Of a DNA stretch of 17,973 nt, positions 1 to 7,940 are shown in pieces (position 1 is the stretch's first letter; every line of letters begins with the position of its first letter). The notes beneath the pieces are model-generated. The model had not been told where the DNA came from. It saw nothing but the letters and a program-made list of their open reading frames with translations, and did not search any database. The DNA is from Lachnospiraceae bacterium UBA3711 (GTDB lineage: Bacteria; Bacillota; Clostridia; Lachnospirales; Lachnospiraceae). The stretch covers positions 1-17,973 of the forward strand of contig DFHY01000126.1 of the NCBI GenBank assembly GCA_002371345.1, given 5' to 3'. The position numbers were made by a program, and so were the translations under genes.

Positions 1-1139
1 AAACGAAGCGGAGTTCCCTCGTTGAATGTGAACGTGATCTTCTTTTTCTTCTTCTTGAGTTTCAGTCCCTCGGCATCCTCGATGAAGGTGACCGGTTCGT
101 GAGTCTGGTTCGTCACATATGCAAGCCTGTCTGCATGTTTAGACCAATATTCGTTCTGAGCGTCCAGGTCGTTCTCCGGAAGCTCACGGAACACTGTCAC
201 GTCGGATGTAAATGTCGACTCGTCGACGATGAGTGCCTCCATGGCGTTATACTCATCATGCGCATAGACCAGGAAGTAGGGATCCGCCCCTGAGATCACT
301 TCTTCGACCGCCTGTCCTGAAACGGTCACCTTCAGATCTGATACCGGGATGTATTCACTGCCGTCTGAACGGACAAATGAGACATCGACCGAAGCGATCG
401 CTGTCTCAGGATAATCGTTGCCTTCTTCATCTTTTTTGTCGTCAAACAGGATATAACCGGCCTGAGCAGTCACATCCTCAGGCAGATTGCCCTTAATCTT
501 CACATTTATTGCCGCTGGCGAGGGGTTCGGATCAGGCTTTGGATCCCTGCCGTAGAGCCATTGCCACAGCTGATTGGCCGTATCAAGCTCACTTGTCGGC
601 ACATCATCATGCTCATACAGCCTCAGTGGAGTCATTTGCAATTCAAGAGTTTTCTCTACCAGTACTTCTTCGTCTTCATATTCTATGGGATCAGCTTCAT
701 CCTGCACGGTATCTTCTTCCATGCCCGGAAGCGCCGCGGCGCCTGAATCATCCGCAGGCAAAACGGGATCCGCCTGAGCTCCTGTATCAGAAACAGACAC
801 TGTCTGGCCCGCTTCGCCGGAACCGGAATAATCCGTGCTTCCCGCGGGTTCTGACGTGGTATTCTGCGGGGAAGCCGCCTCTTCAGCGGGCAGCGCCGAT
901 GCTTCCTGAATGTCGGAGGCATCCGAACCAGAGGCGTCCGACACGTCCTCGAAGGTCGGCAGGTACGCCTCTGTCATGCTGTCTGAAGACGCGCTCAGCA
1001 TCCCGGATTCAGTGCTTTCAGGCACCGCAAAAGAGTCCTCACTCTCGGCAAATGCATGTCCGGGAGATGTTCCCAGCATTGCCGCGGCCAGAATTATGCT
1101 CGTTATTCTCTGTCTGATATTAGTTTTTCTGTAAGCCAT
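1..1139 (-). CDS. Secreted surface-type protein, N-terminal part (3' end beyond window)
   Basis: An open frame of about 379 codons runs on the minus strand from ATG at 1139 through the window edge without a stop, so only the N-terminal part is visible. Residues 1-31 form a typical Sec signal peptide: basic MAYRKTNIRQR, hydrophobic ITSIILAAAML, then GHAFA before the likely cleavage site. Residues of about 32-190 are rich in Ser, Asp, Glu, Ala and Pro with no hydrophobic core, as in the disordered stalk of large cell-surface proteins. A more structured part follows, with KGNLPEDVTAQAGYILF and VSFVRSDGSEYIPVSDLKVT, resembling repeated beta domains of clostridial adhesins. Near the window edge is a run of six lysines. 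Upstream AGGAG (1153-1157) sits 13 nt from the ATG, a rather long spacing. Adhesin or host/substrate-binding protein is inference; I cannot name the family. The signal peptide and open frame are directly seen. Confidence 0.8.
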   Translation of the reverse strand, partial: MAYRKTNIRQRITSIILAAAMLGTSPGHAFAESEDSFAVPESTESGMLSASSDSMTEAYLPTFEDVSDASGSDASDIQEASALPAEEAASPQNTTSEPAGSTDYSGSGEAGQTVSVSDTGAQADPVLPADDSGAAALPGMEEDTVQDEADPIEYEDEEVLVEKTLELQMTPLRLYEHDDVPTSELDTANQLWQWLYGRDPKPDPNPSPAAINVKIKGNLPEDVTAQAGYILFDDKKDEEGNDYPETAIASVDVSFVRSDGSEYIPVSDLKVTVSGQAVEEVISGADPYFLVYAHDEYNAMEALIVDESTFTSDVTVFRELPENDLDAQNEYWSKHADRLAYVTNQTHEPVTFIEDAEGLKLKKKKKKITFTFNEGTPLR

Positions 1140-1357
1140 AGAATAGAAATAACTCCTGTATACTGAATAACTTCTTTTTCTTCCCGAGTCGAAGCTAAAC
1201 CTCTCACATTTACCCATATGCGCATTATGCGCGTTGATAATCTATGTCTTTGATTGGAAAAGCATTGGCACAATCTCCGGTTTTTGCCTGTCTGTGCATC
1301 GCCAAAATGCACTCGCAGAGCGTATCTGATGCCGGAAATAATTAGGCATAGAAAATC
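1140..1357 (-). promoter_or_regulatory. Long structured leader of the surface protein gene
   Basis: No gene is visible here. The minus-strand leader holds several hairpins: arms ATGCC/GGCAT at 1329-1349, and arms GTGCAT/ATGCAC with a 7-nt loop at 1294-1312. A longer helix between 1262-1269 and 1301-1310 would compete with the second. I compared it by eye with cyclic-di-GMP class I and II riboswitch consensus sequences and found no match. Function unknown; competing helices suggest, but do not prove, regulation. Confidence 0.3.
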
Positions 1358-1363
1358 ATTGTC

Positions 1364-1369
1364 ATTATA
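1364..1369 (-). promoter_or_regulatory. Putative -10 box for the surface protein gene
   Basis: Minus-strand TATAAT, an exact -10 hexamer, lies about 225 nt upstream of the ATG at 1139. I see no good -35 at 16-18 nt, so the call rests on the -10 alone. If real, transcription starts near 1357 and the message carries a leader of over 200 nt. Confidence 0.4.
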
Positions 1370-1429
1370 TCACAAATAACAACCTACTACTATGAGTTAG
1401 CTAAAAATTCACATATTCATAAGGTATTG

Positions 1430-1465
1430 AAAAGCCGGCAGCTGTCTCTTCCGCTGCCGGCTTTT
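1430..1465 (-). terminator. Rho-independent terminator of the arg operon
   Basis: A perfect 13-bp inverted repeat, AAAAGCCGGCAGC (1430-1442) and GCTGCCGGCTTTT (1453-1465), encloses a 10-nt loop. The stem is GC-rich with A/T ends, so it can act on both strands. It lies 129 nt after the argD stop and before the surface gene promoter, which suits termination of argCJBD. Confidence 0.85.
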
Positions 1466-1518
1466 CTATCGGGATTGTTTGAATCAATCCGCAAACATTC
1501 AAGTGAAATGTAGTTTTT

Positions 1519-1613
1519 TATCCTGCTGCAGACATCCTTCGCAGACATCCTTCAGCTGGCTCTGACAGCATTCTATCCTGCTGCAGACATTCTTCAGCCG
1601 ACTCTGCCCAGCA
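1519..1613. repeat. Imperfect duplication of the argD 3' end
   Basis: TATCCTGCTGCAGACAT occurs at 1519-1535 and again at 1574-1590, and each copy is followed by CTTCAGC and a CTCTG segment (1550-1570 and 1592-1613). The copy nearer argD includes its last codons and stop. Copy 1 also holds an internal second GCAGACATCCTTC. It looks like a local duplication of about 55 bp that left a decayed copy of the argD terminus downstream of the gene. Confidence 0.7.
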
Positions 1614-2796
1614 CCCTCTCCAGCTTCATTACCATCTCGTCGATATCCGCCTTCTCTATTATGAGCGGCGGAACCAGGCGGAGCACATTTCTTCCCGCGG
1701 ACAGTATGACGAGTCCTTCTTCGAGCGCCGCCCTGACGATCTCACCTACCGGTTTTCCTTCCACAACTATGCCCTGCATGAAGCCCATACCGCGGCGCTG
1801 TGTCAGGAAGCTGTATTCCGATACCAGAGCGTCAAGCTTTTCCTCAAGGTAAGGGGCGGTCTGAGCGACATGCTCCACTATCTTCTCCTGATCGAATATG
1901 TCAAACACCGTGGATACCGCCGCGCAAGCGAGGGGATTGCCGCCGTAGGTCGTCCCATGGTCTCCCGCCTCAAGCGACTTGGCGGCCGCTTTCTCATTCA
2001 GGACAAATGCTCCGACCGGTATTCCGCAGCCGAGAGCCTTCGCGGCCGTCATGATATCCGGTTTGACATTATATGCTTCGCAGGCGAACCAGTGTCCGGT
2101 GCGTCCCATCCCGCACTGGATCTCGTCGAGGATCAGCAGGATATCCTTCTCATCGCACAGTTTTCTCACGGATGTGAGGAACCCGGGATCAGCCGGATAG
2201 ATGCCGCCCTCGCCCTGTACGGTCTCGAGGAGTATGGCGCAGGTCTTGTCCGTGACCTGTGCCCTGACGCTCTCGAAATCGTTGAAGTCAGCGAATCGCA
2301 CGCCGCCCATCAGCGGTCTGAACGGATCCTGATAATGCGCATTCCCCGTAACCGACAGCGCCCCTATCGTCCTGCCGTGGAAGGACTGGTTCATGGCTAT
2401 GATCTCATGGTCATTTGACCCGTCCTTCAGGTACGCGTATTTTCTTGCGGCCTTTATGGCACCCTCTATCGCCTCAGCGCCGGAATTGGTGAAGAACACT
2501 TTGGACATTCCGGTATGCTCTATGACCTTCCTCGCCGCGTCGCGGAGCGGTTCATGGTAGAACAGGTTGGAGGTGTGGACCAGACGGTCGATCTGTCCCT
2601 TGACAGCCTTATTAAATGTGCTGTTGCCGTATCCGAGAGCGAATACCGCGATCCCGGCTCCGAAGTCAAGGTACTCTTTGCCATTTACATCATACAGGCG
2701 TACTCCCTCTCCCCTCTCAAACACCACCGGGAAGCGGTTGTACGTGTGGAGCACATACTGTTCCGTCTCATTCATTATCTGTTGTGCATTCGACAT
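1594..2796 (-). CDS. argD: Acetylornithine aminotransferase
   Basis: This PLP enzyme converts N-acetylglutamate semialdehyde to N2-acetylornithine with glutamate as amino donor (arginine pathway, cytoplasm); the family often also accepts succinyl-diaminopimelate. I place the start at ATG 2796 (MSNAQQIMNETEQYV), giving 400 residues, because GGAG (2804-2807) lies 7 nt upstream; a TTG 36 nt further up would add 12 residues but has no better site. Fold-type I aminotransferase signatures are clear: FTNSGAEAIEGA for phosphate binding, SFHGRT, the LILDEIQCGMGRTG segment with the cofactor-binding Asp, and TAAKALGCGIP with the Schiff-base Lys at about 253. HGTTYGGNPLACA follows. It is the last gene of argCJBD. 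The window order makes ornithine aminotransferase much less likely. Confidence 0.96.
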   Translation of the reverse strand: MSNAQQIMNETEQYVLHTYNRFPVVFERGEGVRLYDVNGKEYLDFGAGIAVFALGYGNSTFNKAVKGQIDRLVHTSNLFYHEPLRDAARKVIEHTGMSKVFFTNSGAEAIEGAIKAARKYAYLKDGSNDHEIIAMNQSFHGRTIGALSVTGNAHYQDPFRPLMGGVRFADFNDFESVRAQVTDKTCAILLETVQGEGGIYPADPGFLTSVRKLCDEKDILLILDEIQCGMGRTGHWFACEAYNVKPDIMTAAKALGCGIPVGAFVLNEKAAAKSLEAGDHGTTYGGNPLACAAVSTVFDIFDQEKIVEHVAQTAPYLEEKLDALVSEYSFLTQRRGMGFMQGIVVEGKPVGEIVRAALEEGLVILSAGRNVLRLVPPLIIEKADIDEMVMKLERVLGRVG

Positions 2797-2892
2797 TCTT
2801 AATCTCCATTCCGCCGCCTTTTCCGTCGGCAAAGGTAATGCCTGCTGCCGGCAGACTTCTCACAGCGAGACATCCATCTTCGCAGCCTCAGT

Positions 2893-3816
2893 TCAATCTT
2901 CCCGGCTCGTCTCGTAGAATCTCTGCTCGGTATCTCCGATGATCGCGGTTCCGATACCTTTATTGGTGAAGAATTCCAGAAGCTGCGAGTGCGGGATCCT
3001 TCCGTCAAGTATATGGACTCTGTGAACACCCGATTCTATCGCCTCGATGCAGCTGTTGAGCTTGGGAAGCATGCCGCCGCCGGCGTGACCATTTTCTATG
3101 AACTTCTTCGCCTCCGCGACAGTCATCTCCGAGATCAGGGAGCCCGGATCGTCAGGATTCTCCATCACGCCCTTGATATCAGACAGGAACACAAGCTTCT
3201 GGGCTTTCATCGCCTTCGCTATCGCGCAGGCGGCGTCGTCCGCGTTGATATTGTAGGAATAGTATCCGTCATCCGATCCGACCGGGCAGATGACCGGGAC
3301 AAAGCCGGCGTCAAGCAGCGTGTTCAGGAGTGATGTATCCACTTCCGTCACCTCGCCGACGAATCCTATGTCGGATCCGCCCGGCTTCTTCCTCGTGACC
3401 CTGAGCACCGTGCCGTCCTTGCCGGAAATGCCGCAGGCTTTTACGCCCACCTTCTCCATCATCGAGACCAGGCCTTTGTTGATCCGGTTCAGAACCATCT
3501 CCGCCACATACATGGTCTCATCGTCAGTCACGCGGAAGCCGTTGACGAATTCGCTCTTCTTTCCGATCTTTCCGAGCCATTTCGTGATCTCCTTGCCGCC
3601 TCCGTGCACGATGATCGGGCGGAATCCGATCAGCTTCAGCAGTGCCACGTCCTTGATGACGCTCTTCTTGAGCTCATGATCGACCATGGCGCTGCCGCCG
3701 TATTTCACTATTATCGTCGCTCCCTGAAAATGCTGTATATAAGGAAGCGCTTCGATCAGCACTCCCGCCTTGTCCAGATACAGCTCCATCTCCCTGGTGC
3801 TGAGTTCCTGTTCCAT
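2893..3816 (-). CDS. argB: Acetylglutamate kinase
   Basis: It phosphorylates N-acetylglutamate with ATP to give N-acetylglutamyl-5-phosphate, the second step of ornithine synthesis. At 307 residues it is of the long class. The amino acid kinase fold shows IIVKYGGSAM (Lys38), IIVHGGGKEI (residues 68-77) and NINADDAACAIA from residue 189. The N-terminal stretch MELYLDKAGVLIEALPYIQHF-type helix (residues 10-30) is the feature that, in known members, builds the hexamer and goes with arginine feedback inhibition; the short E. coli enzyme lacks it. Inhibition by arginine is therefore likely but inferred. AAAGGA lies 7 nt before the chosen ATG; Met10 is an alternative start. It sits 55 nt after argJ and 96 nt before argD. 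Confidence 0.96.
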   Translation of the reverse strand: MEQELSTREMELYLDKAGVLIEALPYIQHFQGATIIVKYGGSAMVDHELKKSVIKDVALLKLIGFRPIIVHGGGKEITKWLGKIGKKSEFVNGFRVTDDETMYVAEMVLNRINKGLVSMMEKVGVKACGISGKDGTVLRVTRKKPGGSDIGFVGEVTEVDTSLLNTLLDAGFVPVICPVGSDDGYYSYNINADDAACAIAKAMKAQKLVFLSDIKGVMENPDDPGSLISEMTVAEAKKFIENGHAGGGMLPKLNSCIEAIESGVHRVHILDGRIPHSQLLEFFTNKGIGTAIIGDTEQRFYETSRED

Positions 3817-3871
3817 GTTCTTTCCTTTCTTAATCCTATGATGTAATGGCCGGAGGCTCTTTCATCTATGT

Positions 3872-5092
3872 CTATGACCGATAGTCCGCGTTGATCGATA
3901 CATATTCGTGAGTGAGGTCGCAGCCCCATGCCACAGCCTCCTGCGTTCCTTCCTTAATATCTATGACCGCGGTGATCTCATCCTCCGAGAGGATCTTCGT
4001 GGCCAGCTCCTCGCTGTAGCCGGTCGACACGCTGTTCTCCGCGATCTTCACTGACCCCGCGCGGCTCTCGAATGTCAGGTCTACCTTCTCAGTGTCAAAA
4101 TGCTCTCCCGAATATCCCATGGCGCATATTATTCTGCCCCAGTTGGCGTCATGTCCCGCGATCGCGGTCTTGACAAGGTTTGAGCCGATTATGCTCTTTG
4201 CCAGGGTTACAGCCTTCTGCTTCGAGGACGCGCCCTTGACTATCACTTCAAAGAGCGCGTGGGCGCCCTCTCCGTCCGCCGCCATACGGCGGGCAAGATT
4301 CTTCGTCACCGCCTCAAGCGCGCTTCGGAATGTCTCATAGTCGTCTCCCTCAGCGGTGATCTCCGGGTTGCCGGCGAGGCCATTTGCAAGAAGGACGCAG
4401 GTGTCATTTGTCGACTCGTCCCCGTCAACGGAGATCATGTTGAACGAATCCTGCACGCATGACTTAAGCGCCTTCTGCGCCATCTCAGGGCTGATGGCGG
4501 CGTCCGTTGTCAGGAAGCAGAGCATGGTTCCCATATTCGGATGAATCATGCCGGCGCCCTTGGTCATGCCGCCGATAGTGACCTTCCTGCCTGACAACTC
4601 GAACCAAGCCGCGGTCTCCTTCCGCTTCGTATCAGTAGTCATGATCGCCGAAGCCGCGTCAATCGCGGACTCGCGCTTATCCGACACATAGTCCGCAAGT
4701 GTCCTGATCCCGTCACATATCTTATCCATGGGCAGCTGCCTTCCGATAACGCCTGTCGACGCCAGGAGCACCTGTTCAGGCTTCAGCTTCAGCACATCCG
4801 CGGCCGCCCTGGCCGAAGCGAGGCAATACTCGTCGCCTGTCCTGCCCGTGCACGCATTCGCGACGCCGCTGTTCATCACGACCGCCTGGGCGCTGTGGTA
4901 TGTCTCGAGAATGTTCTTATCCCACACCACAGGCGACGCCTTCACTATATTGCTTGTAAATGTCCCCGCCATCGTGCATGGCACTTCGCTCACGATCATG
5001 GCCATGTCCTTGCGGTCCTTCTTGATGCCGGCGCATATTCCGGCTGCCTTGAAGCCCTGCGGCGATGTGACGCCGCCGTCATATAAGTTCAT
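3872..5092 (-). CDS. argJ: Bifunctional ornithine acetyltransferase / N-acetylglutamate synthase
   Basis: ArgJ moves the acetyl group from N-acetylornithine to glutamate, giving ornithine and recycling the acetyl group; bifunctional members also use acetyl-CoA. Its presence shows a cyclic pathway. The precursor cleaves itself before a Thr that becomes the nucleophile: here the conserved segment reads MIHPNMGTML, with Thr189, in the TKGAGMIHPN context. Most relatives I know have Ala rather than Gly before that Thr. The N-terminal DGGVTSPQGFKAAGI and SGVANACTG are also typical. I chose ATG 5092 (406 residues) because AAAGGG lies 9 nt upstream; ATG 5098 and TTG 5110 are in frame. Second gene of the operon, 80 nt after argC. 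Confidence 0.95.
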   Translation of the reverse strand: MNLYDGGVTSPQGFKAAGICAGIKKDRKDMAMIVSEVPCTMAGTFTSNIVKASPVVWDKNILETYHSAQAVVMNSGVANACTGRTGDEYCLASARAAADVLKLKPEQVLLASTGVIGRQLPMDKICDGIRTLADYVSDKRESAIDAASAIMTTDTKRKETAAWFELSGRKVTIGGMTKGAGMIHPNMGTMLCFLTTDAAISPEMAQKALKSCVQDSFNMISVDGDESTNDTCVLLANGLAGNPEITAEGDDYETFRSALEAVTKNLARRMAADGEGAHALFEVIVKGASSKQKAVTLAKSIIGSNLVKTAIAGHDANWGRIICAMGYSGEHFDTEKVDLTFESRAGSVKIAENSVSTGYSEELATKILSEDEITAVIDIKEGTQEAVAWGCDLTHEYVSINADYRS

Positions 5093-5172
5093 CCCCATAT
5101 TCCCTTTCAAATATTTGTCTGATTCTGCTTGAAAAGCCTGACATAATGGCGCTTAGCTCACTATATGCCGCC

Positions 5173-6231
5173 TCACGGAAATACCGGCACCAGCTTGAGG
5201 CCCGTATTCTCCGGCAGTCCGAAGCTTATGTTCATATTCTGCACCGCCTGGCCGGCAGCGCCCTTGACCAGATTGTCAAGTGCTCCGGCGGCGATCACGC
5301 GGCCCGTTCTGGTATCAACCGTATAGCCTATATCGACGAAGTTGGAGCCCTCCACCCATCTTGTCTCAGGAAAGCTGCCCTCGCCGAGCAGGCGGATAAA
5401 ATACTCTTCCTTATAATATTTGCTGTACGCTTCTCCTACCGCCCCGGCATCCGCTCCGTCTCTGAGGGACGCGTAGCAGGTTGCGAGTATGCCGCGGTTC
5501 ATCGGAACCAGATGAGGCGTGAAGTTGACCTTTATGCTGTCGCCTGACATATAATCCATTCCTGCCGCATATGACAGCTGCTCTTCGATCTCCGGCGTGT
5601 GCCTGTGGGTGGCAACGCCGTAAGGCTTGATGCTCTCATTTACCTCACAGTACAGATTGGGAAGCTTCGTCCCGCGCCCGGCTCCCGACGTCCCTGACTT
5701 GGCGTCAATGATAATCGTGTCCGGGTCGATAAGGCCTTCCTTAACCAGCGGATACAGCGTCAGTATCGATGTGGTGGTGTAGCACCCGGGATTTGCGATA
5801 ATGCGCGCCGCGGCTATGCTTTCGCGGTTGATCTCGCACAGGCCGTACACAGCCTCAGGCAGATACTCCGGCGCCTCATGCGTTCTGTGGTACCACTCCT
5901 CATATACGCCGACTCTTTTCAGCCTGAAGTCAGCGCTCAGGTCTATGACTTTAGAGCGCTCCAGGATTCTTTCATTTATCAGTGAAGCGCACAGCCCCTG
6001 AGGCGTGGCGGTGAAGATCACATCCGCGCGTTCGGACAGCTCATCCATATTGTCGTTCATGCACTTCTCGTCCACCAGCTCGAACATGTTCCGGTAGACA
6101 TCGGCGTACTTCTGATCTACATAGCTCTTTGAACCGTACCAGACAATCTCTGCCTCCGGATGCTGCAGCAGAAGCCTCACAAGCTCTGCTCCGGCATACC
6201 CTGTCGATCCGATGATACCAGCCTTTATCAT
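5173..6231 (-). CDS. argC: N-acetyl-gamma-glutamyl-phosphate reductase
   Basis: It reduces N-acetylglutamyl-5-phosphate to N-acetylglutamate semialdehyde with NADPH. At 352 residues it is a type 1 enzyme. The N-terminal GIIGSTGYAGAELVRLL is the Rossmann nucleotide loop. ANPGCYTT carries the catalytic Cys150, and SGTSGAGRG follows. HRHTPEIEEQL, with the conserved histidine region, comes later. The ATG at 6231 has AGAGGA 9 nt upstream (6241-6246). It is the first gene of the argCJBD operon and faces argG across a 371-nt control region holding ARG boxes, so arginine repression is expected. Confidence 0.96.
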   Translation of the reverse strand: MIKAGIIGSTGYAGAELVRLLLQHPEAEIVWYGSKSYVDQKYADVYRNMFELVDEKCMNDNMDELSERADVIFTATPQGLCASLINERILERSKVIDLSADFRLKRVGVYEEWYHRTHEAPEYLPEAVYGLCEINRESIAAARIIANPGCYTTTSILTLYPLVKEGLIDPDTIIIDAKSGTSGAGRGTKLPNLYCEVNESIKPYGVATHRHTPEIEEQLSYAAGMDYMSGDSIKVNFTPHLVPMNRGILATCYASLRDGADAGAVGEAYSKYYKEEYFIRLLGEGSFPETRWVEGSNFVDIGYTVDTRTGRVIAAGALDNLVKGAAGQAVQNMNISFGLPENTGLKLVPVFP

Positions 6232-6400
6232 ATTAGCTTTTCCTCTCCGTTATCTCTATCTGTAATGTCTGCCAAATACAGACCAACGCATGAAAACCTC
6301 TTAATGCCGCTCAGGCCGCTTCCCTGATACAGAGGTCTTCCACGCCGTCAATCTTACTCTACAAGCGCTTCAAAGTAAAGGGGATGAATGCATTTTTTCG

Positions 6401-6414
6401 TGTATATTTATACA
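6401..6414. promoter_or_regulatory. ARG box (arginine repressor site), perfectly palindromic
   Basis: TGTATATTTATACA matches the general ARG box TGAATWWWWATTCA at 12 of 14 positions, the two mismatches being symmetric. It lies in the argC-argG divergent region. An imperfect palindrome with arms TGCAT and ATGCA (6422-6434) is 7 nt away and may be a second, poorer site. Repressor identity is inferred from the genes served. Confidence 0.65.
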
Positions 6415-6472
6415 TTTAAGATGCATAATATGCATATATCCAGTATTCATTTCATTATTCACGATTTTTCTC

Positions 6473-6501
6473 TTGCATATTTATTCTCACGGCGATATAG
6501 T
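6473..6501 (+). promoter_or_regulatory. argG promoter
   Basis: TTGCAT (6473-6478), a 17-nt spacer and TATAGT (6496-6501) form a good housekeeping-sigma promoter pointing at argG. Transcription would begin near 6508 and leave a leader of about 95 nt. I could not find an equally clear promoter for argC on the opposite strand; a minus-strand TATAAA at 6407-6412 is the only weak candidate. Confidence 0.7.
6474..6487. promoter_or_regulatory. ARG box overlapping the argG -35
   Basis: TGCATATTTATTCT matches TGAATWWWWATTCA at 12 of 14 positions. On the other strand it also resembles the Bacillus AhrC site, ending ATGCAAG. It covers the -35 hexamer and part of the spacer of the argG promoter, the right place for repression by an ArgR/AhrC-type protein. 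Confidence 0.65.
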
Positions 6502-6602
6502 ATCGATATGTGTCCGGCACGCAGCGGATAATAGAGCATCCGCGCAGGATGTCAGACGATGTGAAGCTTCTGTATAATTCATTTCCGAAAGGGGAATCCA
6601 TA

Positions 6603-7886
6603 ATGGCAAAAGAAAAAGTTATCCTCGCTTATTCCGGAGGACTTGACACCACAGCTATGATCCCATGGCTGAAAGAAAAGTTTGATTATGATGTTGTCTG
6701 CTGCTGCGTTGACTGCGGGCAGGAGGAAGAGCTTGACGGGCTTGAGGAAAGGGCCCTCGCATGCGGCGCTTCCAAATTATATATAGAAGATATTGTCGAT
6801 GAATTCTGCGATGATTTCGTCATGCCGTGCGTTCAGGCGGGAGCCGTATATGAGCACGCTTATCTGCTCGGCACGTCCATGGCCCGCCCCGCTATCGCGA
6901 AGAAGCTGGTTGAGATCGCGCGTATCGAGAATGCTGTCGCGATCTGCCACGGCGCTACCGGCAAGGGAAATGACCAGATCCGTTTTGAGCTCGGCATCAA
7001 GGCGCTCGCGCCGGATCTCAAAGTGATCGCTCCGTGGCGCATGACCGATGTGTGGACTCTTCAGAGCCGTGAGGACGAGATCGAATACTGCAAGAGCCAT
7101 GGCATCAATCTTCCGTTCTCGATGGGCAAGGGCTATTCCCGCGACCGTAACCTGTGGCATATCAGCCATGAGGGACTCGAGCTCGAGGATCCTTCCCTCG
7201 CACCGAACTATGATTCTCTGCTGGTCCTCTCTGTGACACCGCAGAACGCGCCGGATGAAGTCACCGACGTCACCATGACATTTGAAAAGGGCGTCCCGAA
7301 GAGCGTCAACGGAAAAGAAATGAAGGTCTCCGATATTATCCGTGTGTTAAATGAGCTCGGTGGCAGGAACGGCATCGGCATCATAGATATCGTTGAAAAC
7401 CGTGTCGTCGGCATGAAGAGCCGCGGCGTGTATGAGACTCCCGGCGGAACCATCCTGATGGCGGCCCATGACCAGCTTGAGGAGCTCTGCCTCGACCGCG
7501 AGACCATGGAGAACAAGAAGAAGCTGGCGAGCCAGCTGGCGCAGACTGTATATGAAGGAAAATGGTTCACTCCTCTGCGCGAGGCTATCCAGGCCTTCGT
7601 CGAGTCGACCCAGCAGTTTGTGACCGGCGAGGTTAAGTTCAAGCTCTACAAGGGCAACATCATAAAGAACGGAACCACAAGCCCATACTCCCTCTACAAC
7701 GAATCGCTGGCGTCATTTACCACCGGAGACCTCTACGACCATCACGACGCCGAGGGCTTCATAACACTCTTCGGCCTTCCGCTGAAGGTCCGCGCCATGA
7801 AGCTTCAGGAAACCGCCAAGACGAACTTCACAGACAAGATCAGCGGCATGGTCAATGAGATGCAGGGACACGGAAAGGCAAGATAA
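6603..7886 (+). CDS. argG: Argininosuccinate synthase
   Basis: It joins citrulline and aspartate using ATP, giving argininosuccinate, AMP and pyrophosphate, the next-to-last arginine step. The 427-residue product opens MAKEKVILAYSGGLDTT, whose AYSGGLDTT (residues 9-17) is the N-type PP-loop that binds ATP. The family blocks CHGATGKGNDQIRFE and APWR are present, and SMGKGYSRDRNLWHIS and the YETPGGT segment follow. The start is ATG 6603, with AAAGGGG 8 nt upstream; the in-frame extension to 6510 has no ribosome site and begins at the predicted transcript start, so I reject it. argH, its usual partner, does not follow directly; an unrelated small gene does. Likely ArgR-controlled through the ARG box on its promoter. 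Confidence 0.97.
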   Translation: MAKEKVILAYSGGLDTTAMIPWLKEKFDYDVVCCCVDCGQEEELDGLEERALACGASKLYIEDIVDEFCDDFVMPCVQAGAVYEHAYLLGTSMARPAIAKKLVEIARIENAVAICHGATGKGNDQIRFELGIKALAPDLKVIAPWRMTDVWTLQSREDEIEYCKSHGINLPFSMGKGYSRDRNLWHISHEGLELEDPSLAPNYDSLLVLSVTPQNAPDEVTDVTMTFEKGVPKSVNGKEMKVSDIIRVLNELGGRNGIGIIDIVENRVVGMKSRGVYETPGGTILMAAHDQLEELCLDRETMENKKKLASQLAQTVYEGKWFTPLREAIQAFVESTQQFVTGEVKFKLYKGNIIKNGTTSPYSLYNESLASFTTGDLYDHHDAEGFITLFGLPLKVRAMKLQETAKTNFTDKISGMVNEMQGHGKAR

Positions 7887-7911
7887 AGCACCCTGAAATG
7901 ACAATGATGAA

Positions 7912-7940
7912 TTGCACCATCATCATGTTTGTGTTATGAT
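7912..7940 (+). promoter_or_regulatory. Promoter of the small membrane protein gene
   Basis: TTGCAC (7912-7917), a 17-nt spacer and TATGAT (7935-7940) make a good promoter 26 nt after the argG stop, giving transcription from about 7947. The 7-mer ATGATGA occurs at 7904-7910 and 7936-7942 with its complement TCATCAT at 7920-7926, evenly spaced by 16 nt across the promoter. That spacing looks like a set of operator half sites. No clear argG terminator is seen before it, so read-through from argG is also possible. Confidence 0.6.

Larger units (their letters stand above)
6232..6602. other. Divergent argC/argG control region
   Basis: This 371-nt gap holds no gene. From 6380 to 6490 it is AT-rich and contains the ARG boxes, extra TGAAT/ATTCA half sites (around 6384 and 6432-6452) and the argG promoter. 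In the argG leader two small hairpins compete: GCGGAT/ATCCGC (6524-6543) and CATCC/GGATG (6537-6551). Nothing recognisable is seen from 6250 to 6370. Confidence 0.7.

Noticed and set aside
509..1117. Plus-strand 202-codon frame
   Set aside because: It is antisense to the secreted surface protein, has no ribosome site and resembles no protein.
1103..1312. Minus-strand frame of 69 codons overlapping the start of the surface protein
   Set aside because: No ribosome site or recognisable motif; it covers the structured leader and overlaps the real start in another frame.
1140..1357. Cyclic-di-GMP riboswitch ahead of the surface protein
   Set aside because: A short GCACAG...GGCAAAAACC stretch recalls class I, but the conserved second half of that motif is missing; class II does not fit either.
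6510..6602. N-terminal extension of argG by 31 residues
   Set aside because: It would begin at the predicted transcript start with no ribosome site; ATG 6603 has AAAGGGG at ideal spacing and gives the normal family N-terminus.
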